From Phycisphaerales bacterium (GTDB lineage Bacteria; Planctomycetota; Phycisphaerae; Phycisphaerales; SM1A02), in the NCBI GenBank assembly GCA_020345805.1, contig CP070772.1, forward strand, positions 47,300-91,307: a stretch of 44,008 bases of DNA, read 5' to 3'. The notes under the pieces were generated by a model. It was not told where the DNA came from. It made no database searches and saw nothing but the letters and a program-made list of their open reading frames with translations. The stretch's first letter is position 1; each line of letters opens with the position of its first letter. This document shows, one piece after another, positions 1-6,796 of the stretch. Position numbers and translations under genes: made by a program.

Positions 1-296
1 AGGAAACTCTGAATTTCACTTCGCCGGTCTATCTCATGGACCTGCTGATGACGGCCAGGCACTTCGCCCAGTCGCCGGACCTTTATGCGTCGATTCAGAT
101 GTCCAATCCGGCCACCAAAGAAGTGACCGAGGCGTTTGCCCGCGCGGCCCGCGAACTTCAGGAAACCGCGGCCCGGGGAGACCGGACCGCGTTCCGCCGC
201 ATGTTCGAGGAGGTCAGCGCCTTTTTCGGCCCCTTCACCGATCAGGCCCTGGAGCAATCCAGCTTTCTGATCGACCGCCTGGTGGAGCGCACCTGA
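1..296 (+). CDS. tyrA: prephenate dehydrogenase, C-terminal fragment (cut by window start)
   Basis: The reading frame is open from the window edge (first full codon at 3) to TGA at 294-296, so the true start lies outside. The visible ~97 residues resemble the C-terminal helical dimerisation domain of prephenate dehydrogenase/TyrA: a SPVYLMDLLMTARHFAQ stretch, then LYASIQMSNP, and near the end FFGPF followed by LIDRLV. The E. coli T-protein ends with the same pattern ([28 protein letters not shown]). The enzyme oxidatively decarboxylates prephenate to 4-hydroxyphenylpyruvate in tyrosine synthesis. The internal ATG at 36 is not the start, because the homology continues upstream of it. Whether a chorismate mutase or ACT domain is fused cannot be seen. 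Family assignment is fairly sure; exact architecture is unknown. Confidence 0.75.
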   Translation, partial: ETLNFTSPVYLMDLLMTARHFAQSPDLYASIQMSNPATKEVTEAFARAARELQETAARGDRTAFRRMFEEVSAFFGPFTDQALEQSSFLIDRLVERT

Positions 297-341
297 CCGG
301 AAGATCCGGCGACGGCTTCTCCGCTGAGATACATTACCTCG

Positions 342-2093
342 ATGAGCACCGTCGAGAGAATCGACGGCCGGGACCTTCATTCCCCGGCCGGTCTGGCCCG
401 GCGCATCCGAGTGGCCCGCGGCGAGGAAGCCGGCGACCTGCTCCTGACCGGCGGGCAGGTTGTCAACGTGTTCACCCGGCGCGTTGAGCCGGGCAATATC
501 ATCATTTGCGACGGCTTCACCGCCGGCGTCGGGCTGCATTCCTGGCAGGCCGAAGAGACCATCCCCATTGATGGCCAGTTCATCATGCCCGGCCTGATCG
601 ACGCGCACATACACCTGGAGAGCACCCTGCTCACCCCGGCAGAGTTCGCTCGGTTGGCGGTTCCCCACGGCACCACGGCGGTGATTGCCGATCCGCACGA
701 GATCGCCAACGTGCTGGGGGTGCGCGGCGTCGAACTGCTGCTGGCGGCCAGCGAGGGGCTGCCGGTGGACTGCTACCTCATGGCCCCGTCCTGTGTGCCC
801 GCTTCTCCGTGGGAAAGTGCCGGGGCGGCGCTGGATGCGGAGGCAATCGCTTCTCTGCTGGAGTATCCGCGGGTCATCGGGCTCGCGGAGATGATGAACT
901 TTCCCGGGGTGTCGGGGGCCGACGAGCAGGTTCTGGCCAAGATTACCGCCGCCCGGCAACGGGGGAGGGTGGTGGATGGGCATGCGCCCGGTCTGCGGGG
1001 CCGTGACTTGGTCGCCTATGCCGCGGCGGGCGTACGCTCGGATCACGAATGCACCACCGCCGATGAGGCGATTGAGCGGGCGGACCTCGGAATGCTGGTG
1101 CAGATTCGCGAAGGATCGGCCGCACGCAATCTCGACACCTTCATTCCGCTGATTCTCGAGGACAGATTGGGCGATTGGGCCCTGTGCACCGATGACGTCC
1201 ATCCCGATGACCTGCTGGAGCACGGGCACATCAACGCCCTGCTGCGGCGCCTCATCACCGCCGGTGTCCCTCCGGCGGTCGCGGTCCGGCACGCCTCGCT
1301 GATCCCGGCCCGGCATTACGGCCTGAACGATCGCGGCGCGATCGCACCGGGTATCCGGGCCGATCTGGCCGTGGTGCCGGATCTGGTGGAGTCACGTCCC
1401 CACCTAGTCATCAAGAACGGACAGATCGTGGCGGAGGACGGTCGATGTCTGGTCGAGTCGCCGCCACTGCCCGCTGAGGTGGAGAACACCGTTCATCTCG
1501 GGCCGCTCTCCGAATCACTGTTCCGACTCGCGGTTCCCGACGGGGAATGCGATGTCATCGGCGTGGTCCCGGATCAGATCGTCACCCGTCACCTGCGGGT
1601 CAAGGTGGGAAGTGCGGGTGGATACTGGGTCTTTGACCCGGATGAGGATCTGGCGCTGATCGCGTGTATTCACCGCCATGAGCCGACGGGGCGTTGCGGG
1701 CTGGGGCTGGTCAAGGGGTTCGGCTTCACCGGTCACGGTGCCTTGGCCTCCACGGTGGCCCACGATGCTCACAACCTTCTCATCATGGGCACCAATGCAA
1801 AGGACATGCTGGTGGCAGCGGAGGCGCTGAAGCACGCGGGCGGGGGGCTCGCGGTGGTGATGAACGGTAAGGTGACTGCGCAGCTCGAGTTGCCTCTCGC
1901 CGGGCTGATCTCGACCCTGCGGGCCGAGCAGGTCTGTGGGCGACAACGAGAGCTGGCTCGTGCCGCCGCCGCGCTGGGGTGTCGCCTGCCCAGCCCCTTC
2001 GGCACGCTTTCATTCCTGGGCCTGTCGGTCATTCCCGAGTTGCGGATCACTGATCGAGGGTTGCTGGATACGGTGACCCTGAGACGGGTGTGA
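342..2093 (+). CDS. ade: adenine deaminase
   Basis: A 583-residue amidohydrolase of normal length for bacterial Ade/AdeC, which converts adenine to hypoxanthine and ammonia in purine salvage. Visible family signatures are the metal-binding DAHIHLES near residue 85, GTTAVIADPHEIANV just after it, DGHAPGLRG near 210, SDHECTTADEA and CTDDVHPDDL (further His/Asp ligands), and the C-terminal adenine deaminase domain with GFGFTGHGALASTVAHDAHN and the TNAKDM segment. The ATG at 342 lies 45 nt after the tyrA stop. No good Shine-Dalgarno is visible, but the N-terminal homology supports this start. Co-directional with tyrA, possibly one transcript. No oddities seen. Confidence 0.95.
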   Translation: MSTVERIDGRDLHSPAGLARRIRVARGEEAGDLLLTGGQVVNVFTRRVEPGNIIICDGFTAGVGLHSWQAEETIPIDGQFIMPGLIDAHIHLESTLLTPAEFARLAVPHGTTAVIADPHEIANVLGVRGVELLLAASEGLPVDCYLMAPSCVPASPWESAGAALDAEAIASLLEYPRVIGLAEMMNFPGVSGADEQVLAKITAARQRGRVVDGHAPGLRGRDLVAYAAAGVRSDHECTTADEAIERADLGMLVQIREGSAARNLDTFIPLILEDRLGDWALCTDDVHPDDLLEHGHINALLRRLITAGVPPAVAVRHASLIPARHYGLNDRGAIAPGIRADLAVVPDLVESRPHLVIKNGQIVAEDGRCLVESPPLPAEVENTVHLGPLSESLFRLAVPDGECDVIGVVPDQIVTRHLRVKVGSAGGYWVFDPDEDLALIACIHRHEPTGRCGLGLVKGFGFTGHGALASTVAHDAHNLLIMGTNAKDMLVAAEALKHAGGGLAVVMNGKVTAQLELPLAGLISTLRAEQVCGRQRELARAAAALGCRLPSPFGTLSFLGLSVIPELRITDRGLLDTVTLRRV

Positions 2094-2219
2094 ACGCCGG
2101 GAATTCGGGGGAAACCGATGAGTGCGGAATAAAAAACGAACGCGATTTCTTGAATTGAGGAGAAGTATATGGCAAGATCCAAGTAACAGCTCCTCCGCAC
2201 ATTTCAAGGGGGCTTCACC

Positions 2220-2729
2220 ATGCTATCCATAACGGCTGAGTACGCTCTGCGAATCATCGTCGCGCTGGCCGAACAAGCCAACGGTCCGCTGACCAGCGAG
2301 AGCATCGCACGCACAACGCAAGTGCCGGCAGATTATGCGGTTAAAGTGCTGCAGATGCTCGGCCGGGCCCGCCTGGTCAGAGCCCAGCGAGGGAGGGGCG
2401 GCGGCTTCCGATTGGCCTGCGATCCCCACACCACCACCCTGCGTGACGTGGTCCGCGTAATCGATCCCCTGCGCCGGGTCGACACCTCCACACCCATCCC
2501 GGCTGCACCCAACGGGAAATCCTGCCCGCTCCATCAGCGACTGGATGCCATCGCGATGATGGTCGAGAAGAGCCTGGCAGAGATCACCATTCAGAGTGTG
2601 GTCGACGATTCCGGCGACTCGGCGCCGCCTCGAACGAAGGGGCCGGACGGCGCTGCCGACGGACGCGGGCGCAAAGGCAAGACAAAGAAGAAGTCCTCGG
2701 CTGGCCGGGGACATCGCCGAACCCGGTGA
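2220..2729 (+). CDS. Rrf2-family transcriptional regulator (with basic C-terminal tail)
   Basis: 169 residues with the Rrf2 N-terminus (MLSITAEYALRIIVALAE), a winged helix with recognition region VPADYAVKVLQMLGRARLV, and the RGRGGGFRLA wing. Rrf2 proteins (IscR, NsrR, CymR) are dimeric DNA-binding proteins that often sense Fe-S clusters, NO or cysteine. The sensor loop here has a single Cys (NGKSCPLHQRLD), so a three-Cys cluster site is not present; it may use a different signal or another ligand set. The last ~45 residues are a Lys/Arg-rich tail (KGKTKKKSSAGRGHRRTR), which is unusual for the family and may add nonspecific DNA binding. The ATG at 2220 is preceded by AAGGGGG. It converges with a second Rrf2 gene 53 bp away. 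Confidence 0.9.
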   Translation: MLSITAEYALRIIVALAEQANGPLTSESIARTTQVPADYAVKVLQMLGRARLVRAQRGRGGGFRLACDPHTTTLRDVVRVIDPLRRVDTSTPIPAAPNGKSCPLHQRLDAIAMMVEKSLAEITIQSVVDDSGDSAPPRTKGPDGAADGRGRKGKTKKKSSAGRGHRRTR

Positions 2730-2734
2730 TCACT

Positions 2735-2749
2735 CTCACGGGGCGTGAG
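2735..2749. terminator. small inverted repeat between two convergent Rrf2 genes
   Basis: CTCACG / CGTGAG (6-bp arms, GGG loop) sits just after the stop of the plus-strand Rrf2 gene. A second, weaker pair (CTCAC at 2779-2783 / GTGAG nearby) overlaps the stop of the minus-strand gene. The location suggests a bidirectional transcription end, but the stem is short and no T-run follows, so this is tentative. Confidence 0.3.
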
Positions 2750-2782
2750 TAAGGCAGTTCGCCGATCGGTTGCCGGCCTCAC

Positions 2783-3250
2783 TCAGTTGTGAGTACCGCA
2801 GCATGCGCCGTTGCTCGCCAGCCGATCGTCCAGATCGTTTGCGGGTGCTGCAAAGGGCGTTGGCTGGAGCGACTGGGCGAGAGTGACGCCGTCAAGACGC
2901 TGCTCCACGTCCGTGATCGCATCGTTGATCACACGCCTCAGAAGACATGGCTGGCCATCGGACTCATGCCCCGTGAGGGGGCAATTCTCGATTCGTTCCA
3001 GTTCCTGTGTGGTTCTGAGGATCTCCAGCAGCGTGATGTTCTCCGCGGATTTGCCCAGGCAGAATCCACCTCGCCTTCCCCGCCGACTGTTGATCAGACC
3101 CGCCCTCGTCAGCGTACTCAGTACCTTGGCGAGATAATCCGAGCGAGTTTGCAGAAGGTCCGCGATCTGCTTGCTGGTCAGCGGTTCCCCCGGATGCTCG
3201 GCCAGACAAACCATCGCACGAAGAGCGTAGAGGGTAGCGGTGGAGAGCAA
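2783..3250 (-). CDS. Rrf2-family transcriptional regulator with Cys sensor loop
   Basis: 155 residues, canonical Rrf2 start MLSTATLYALRAMVCLAE, winged helix (SKQIADLLQTRSDYLAKVL) and RRGRRGGFCLG wing. The sensor loop ENCPLTGHESDGQPCLLRR carries two Cys 12 apart, and further Cys occur in FCLG and in a C-terminal ACCGTHN. That gives enough thiols for a metal or Fe-S site, although the spacing is not the IscR one. I take TTG at 3250-3248 as start because it restores the canonical MLS N-terminus and lies just behind a near-perfect Shine-Dalgarno GGAGGTGA. The ATG at 3255-3253 is out of frame. The AT-rich stretch about 3285-3305 in front of it is the likely promoter/operator. The sensed signal and targets are unknown. 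Confidence 0.9.
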   Translation of the reverse strand: MLSTATLYALRAMVCLAEHPGEPLTSKQIADLLQTRSDYLAKVLSTLTRAGLINSRRGRRGGFCLGKSAENITLLEILRTTQELERIENCPLTGHESDGQPCLLRRVINDAITDVEQRLDGVTLAQSLQPTPFAAPANDLDDRLASNGACCGTHN

Positions 3251-3519
3251 TTCATCACCTCCGCAGGCTGCAGCATCAGGCGAATATGTGAATAGTTATA
3301 TCCTCTGATCTGCGATTCTGGCGGCCGGAATCGAAAAAAGCGGGGTATTCGTCATCATGCGGGGAAGTGACTCGGCCTGACCTGCGGGGGGCGGCTGGGA
3401 AAACTCGACTGTAAGCCTTTATTGCACAGGGTATTAGGGCCGGGAGCTCAAGCGTGCCACGGGCCGCTCCTTCGCGGTCAGGCCGCCTCGGCTCGCCCGC
3501 TCAGAGACGCCAGCCGGAC

Positions 3520-4938
3520 TCATCGCACCGCTGCCGGTGCGCCGCGGGCCAGGCGGTCACGATCGATCACGCGGTGTACGTCGGTCGCCGTTGCATCCAG
3601 CAGTTCAGAAAGCGACTCCTGCCGGTGCGGCGAGACCGCCCGGCCCAACATCGTCTTGATCTTCTCCTCAAGGTCCTTCTGGTAAGGCGTCACGGGTACG
3701 AAGCCGGGCATCCGCCCCGTGGCCGGATCCGGTGTTGTCGCGTACAGGAGCCATTGCCCGCGATCTTCCCACCTCTCCCGGGGCATGGCGGGGGAGCGCA
3801 CCGTGCCGCGCTCATCGATAATCCCGCGTGTTGATCGAAACGCCTCATCCCTCACCACCGACAAGCGGGAGGGTGGGGCGACCCGCAGGGCATCCCAGTA
3901 ACGCAGCGACTGCTCGAAGTTCGTGATGAACTTCACCATCTTCCACGCCAGTTCCTTGTTGCGGCTGTGCACGCTGATCGCCCACAGCACCGATCCGCTC
4001 ACCACCGCCCGCTCGCGGTGATGGGGAAGGGGGGCGATGGCGAAATCAAGATCCGGATTGGTCAGTTCCAGAGACGGCGCACGCCACGACCCGTCCAGCA
4101 GGATTGCGGTCTGGCCGGTGACGAAGAACTTGTCCGGGCCGGTGGCGGAGTCCTTCAGATCCGCCGACCGTAAAGGACCGGCGTGGGGAAGCAGATCGAC
4201 GATGAACTGAAGCGTCTCGAGACCCCGCGGCGAGTTGATCAACGTCGTTGTCTGATCTTCATCCCACAGTTCCCCGCCCGCCTGGGTCAGAAACGCCATG
4301 AACGGCCAGGCCCACAGGTCAAAGTCGACGCCGTACTGAATGGTCTCGCCGTGCTCGTCGCGGACCGTCAGCCGGTCGGCGGCGCTCCTCAGATCCTCCC
4401 AGGTCCACGAGGCATCCGGATATGGAATGCGATCCTCCGGGTGTTTGGCGTTGTACCGGTCAAAGATCGTCTTGTTGTAGTAAAGCCCGTACTGGGCGTT
4501 GTCAGAGGGGATTGCGTACCGCTCGCCGTCGATCTCCAGGGCCTGCCAGAGCGAGGGCATGAAGTCGGCCTGCTCCTCTGCAGTCAACCCGAACTCCGGA
4601 TCTTCGATGAACTGATCGAGTGGTTCGAGCGCCCCGATCGACACCATCGCGTGATAGTCGGTGATGGGCAACCGCATCACATCCGCGCCGAAACCGCGCA
4701 GGTGCCAGACCAGGTACTTTTTCGTGACATCCGGGTAGGTCTCGTAGTTGACGGCCACCCCCGGGTTCTGCTTCTCGAAGTCGCGGGCGTAGCCGTCGCG
4801 GAAGAGGTTGTCCTCGAACGGCATGCCCCAGACCGTGAAGAGCAGTTCGTTCTCCGAGCGACTGGTCACGCCGGGCGGGACCAAACAGGCGATGGTCGCG
4901 GCGGCGATGAGAAGGATGATCAGGTGGCTGCGCCTCAT
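3520..4938 (-). CDS. carbohydrate ABC transporter, extracellular solute-binding protein
   Basis: 472 residues, typical length for a family 1 sugar-binding protein (MalE/UgpB type). A hydrophobic export signal occupies residues ~5-22 (LIILLIAAATIACLV). The TIAC is only a marginal lipobox, so secretion as either a lipoprotein or a free periplasmic protein is possible. The mature part shows the family pattern: LFTVWG, FEKQNPGVAVNYE, ADVMRLP, YAIPSDNAQYGLYYNKTIFD and WTWEDLRSAADRLT, then GGELWDE, LLDGSWRAPSL and the SVLWAISVHSRNKELAWKMVKFI segment. It is the last gene of a three-gene minus-strand operon behind two permeases (10-bp gap) and would deliver an oligosaccharide to them. Substrate is not readable from sequence; the flanking GH2 and GH172 genes suggest a furanose- or galactose-type glycan fragment. 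Confidence 0.9.
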   Translation of the reverse strand: MRRSHLIILLIAAATIACLVPPGVTSRSENELLFTVWGMPFEDNLFRDGYARDFEKQNPGVAVNYETYPDVTKKYLVWHLRGFGADVMRLPITDYHAMVSIGALEPLDQFIEDPEFGLTAEEQADFMPSLWQALEIDGERYAIPSDNAQYGLYYNKTIFDRYNAKHPEDRIPYPDASWTWEDLRSAADRLTVRDEHGETIQYGVDFDLWAWPFMAFLTQAGGELWDEDQTTTLINSPRGLETLQFIVDLLPHAGPLRSADLKDSATGPDKFFVTGQTAILLDGSWRAPSLELTNPDLDFAIAPLPHHRERAVVSGSVLWAISVHSRNKELAWKMVKFITNFEQSLRYWDALRVAPPSRLSVVRDEAFRSTRGIIDERGTVRSPAMPRERWEDRGQWLLYATTPDPATGRMPGFVPVTPYQKDLEEKIKTMLGRAVSPHRQESLSELLDATATDVHRVIDRDRLARGAPAAVR

Positions 4939-4948
4939 TCTGTCATCC

Positions 4949-5800
4949 TCAACCTTTGACCCCGGTCAGGGCCAGCCCTTCAACGAAGCTGCGCTGGAAG
5001 AGCACGAAAACGAAGATGGTGGGGACGGTGATAATCGTCGCCGCGGCCATCCGCTGGGGCCAGGAGTCCACGAACTGCCCGGCCGACAGTCGCTCCACCG
5101 CCAGCGGGAGGGTGATGTGCTCCGAGGAATCGATGACGATCAGAGGCCAGAAGAAGTTGTTCCATGAGGCCATGAAGGTGAAGATCGCCAGGGCAGCCAG
5201 GGCCGGCCGCACCGCGGGCACGATGATGTTCACAAACAACTCGAAATCCGTGAACCCGTCGATCCGGCCCGCATCAAGGAGGCTGTCGGGAACGGTGACG
5301 ATCGATTGCCGCATGTAGAAGATGCCGAACGCACTGGCGAGGAACGGCACGATCAGCGCGTGAAGCTGATCGATGTATCCCAGCCAGGAGCAGATGAAGT
5401 AGGCGAAGATGAAATAGACCTGATAGGGCAGGAGCAGCGTTGCGAGCAGGATGGCGAACGTGATCCTTCGCCCCGCGAAGCGCAGCTTGGCGAACGCGAA
5501 CCCCGCGATCGCGCAGAAGAGCACCGACAGCGCCGTCACCACCACCGCCACGATAATGCTGTTGAGGTAGAAATCGCCCAGTTGGGCCCGCCGCCAGGCT
5601 TCGAGGTAGTGATGCCATTGCCACTGCGTGAGCGGACCGTCCGGCAGAAGCGAAGGGTTCGGATCGATCGCTCTCCGGTTAGTCTTCAAAGATGTCGAGA
5701 TCATCCAGCCGAACGGAGCGATCATGGTCAGGGCGACCGCGTAGGTCACGAGGTGAACGAGCCATCGAACGATCCAATTGGGGCGTGCGGCGGCGCTCAC
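4949..5800 (-). CDS. carbohydrate ABC transporter permease (MalG/UgpE type)
   Basis: 283 residues counted from GTG at 5800-5798 (VSAAARPNWIVRWLVHLVTY). This start overlaps the stop of the upstream permease as GTGA and has AGGAGG seven bases ahead. The frame stays open far upstream, but that part is only an out-of-frame shadow of the preceding permease. About six membrane segments are visible (for example LVTYAVALTMIAPFGWMIS, IIVAVVVTALSVLFCAIAGFAFA, ATLLLPYQVYFIFAYFIC). The EAA loop that docks on the ATPase is present as DAGRIDGFTDFELFVNIIVP. The inner-membrane protein forms the translocation pore together with the next gene upstream. Confidence 0.92.
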   Translation of the reverse strand: MSAAARPNWIVRWLVHLVTYAVALTMIAPFGWMISTSLKTNRRAIDPNPSLLPDGPLTQWQWHHYLEAWRRAQLGDFYLNSIIVAVVVTALSVLFCAIAGFAFAKLRFAGRRITFAILLATLLLPYQVYFIFAYFICSWLGYIDQLHALIVPFLASAFGIFYMRQSIVTVPDSLLDAGRIDGFTDFELFVNIIVPAVRPALAALAIFTFMASWNNFFWPLIVIDSSEHITLPLAVERLSAGQFVDSWPQRMAAATIITVPTIFVFVLFQRSFVEGLALTGVKG

Positions 5801-6690
5801 CGGTAAGCCTCCTCGGATCTCCTCATCCAACGAAGCTGCGCGAACGTCACGATTGCCGTCAGCAGGAGCATATAGACGCCGATGGTCGCCGAGTAGCTGA
5901 TGCGGAGATGCGTGAACTCGCGGTAAAGGTGCGCGTTCAGAACGTCCGTCCAGCGCATTTCCGCCTCGCCCCAGATCCCCCATACCAGATCGAAGACCTG
6001 CAGCGCCCAGATCGATCCGGTGATGATCAGGAATGCGGTCATCGGTCGCACGGCGGGCCAGGTCACGCACCAGATCGATTGCCACGGCCCCGCCCCGTCC
6101 ACACTGGCCGCCTCGTGCAGCGATCTTGGCACCTGGCTCAGAGCGGCCAGATACAGCACCACGCAGAAGCCCAGGTTCCGCCAGATCTGCACCGCGATCA
6201 TCGCCCCCAGGCCCCAGGGGTTGTCGCCCAGCCACGCGGGCAGATCGCCGCCAAAGAGCGCATCCAGATGCGCCCATTCCAGCGTTGCGTTGAGCAGGCC
6301 CGCCTTGGGATCGAGCACCCAACGCCAGACATAACCCACCGCGATGATCGATACGACCGCGGGGAGGAAGAACATGGTTCGCACCACCGTCCTTCCCACG
6401 AACCAACGGGCGTTCAGGATGACCGCAAACAGGAAGGCGAGCACGGTGGTGATGGGCACGGTGACCGCGGCGAAGATGAGCGTGTTCCGCAGGGCGTACC
6501 AGAACTGCGGGTCCTTGGTCATCGCCGCCTGGAAGTTCCCCAGCCCGATGAACGAAGGAGCATCGCTGCCATTCCACATGAAGAGGCTCAGCCCCACGCC
6601 CGCCACGGTGGGAAGGGCGGTGAACAGGAAGACGACGGCTAATGGGAAGGCCACGAACGCCCAGCCGCTTCGGGAGGATCTGCCGTTCAT
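5797..6690 (-). CDS. carbohydrate ABC transporter permease (MalF/UgpA type)
   Basis: 297 residues from the ATG at 6690-6688 (MNGRSSRSGWAFVAFPLAVV). An upstream in-frame start exists, but the extra 46 residues look non-coding and lack membrane character. Six membrane segments are evident, beginning with WAFVAFPLAVVFLFTALPTV. The EAA motif reads EAASVDGAGPWQSIWCVTWP. First gene of the minus-strand transporter operon (permease, permease, binding protein), with 4-bp coupling to the second permease. It is divergent from the GH2 gene, the two sharing a 106-bp control region. The matching ATPase lies 4 kb away at 10893. Confidence 0.92.
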   Translation of the reverse strand: MNGRSSRSGWAFVAFPLAVVFLFTALPTVAGVGLSLFMWNGSDAPSFIGLGNFQAAMTKDPQFWYALRNTLIFAAVTVPITTVLAFLFAVILNARWFVGRTVVRTMFFLPAVVSIIAVGYVWRWVLDPKAGLLNATLEWAHLDALFGGDLPAWLGDNPWGLGAMIAVQIWRNLGFCVVLYLAALSQVPRSLHEAASVDGAGPWQSIWCVTWPAVRPMTAFLIITGSIWALQVFDLVWGIWGEAEMRWTDVLNAHLYREFTHLRISYSATIGVYMLLLTAIVTFAQLRWMRRSEEAYR

Positions 6691-6757
6691 GGCCGGGCCG
6701 CCGATCTGCTGAAGCGGGATTGAGAATGCAGCATGGTCACGGCTCAGGATAGCTTCT

Positions 6758-6780
6758 CCGCCGCCTTCGCGCGGCGGCGG
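6758..6780. repeat. GC-rich inverted repeat in the divergent GH2/permease control region
   Basis: Perfect 8-bp arms CCGCCGCC and GGCGGCGG separated by 7 nt. A TATTAT follows directly (6781-6786), ten bases before the GH2 start. The placement fits an operator over the GH2 promoter, or a hairpin in a very short leader. The arms are low-complexity CGG repeats, so chance is a real possibility. Confidence 0.4.
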
Positions 6781-6796
6781 TATTATCCGCCTGTCC

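Noticed and set aside
5801..6577. Long minus-strand upstream extension of the MalG-type permease frame
   Set aside because: It is out of frame with the MalF-type permease coding sequence and has no membrane or family character. The GTG at 5800 with AGGAGG and a GTGA overlap is the real start.
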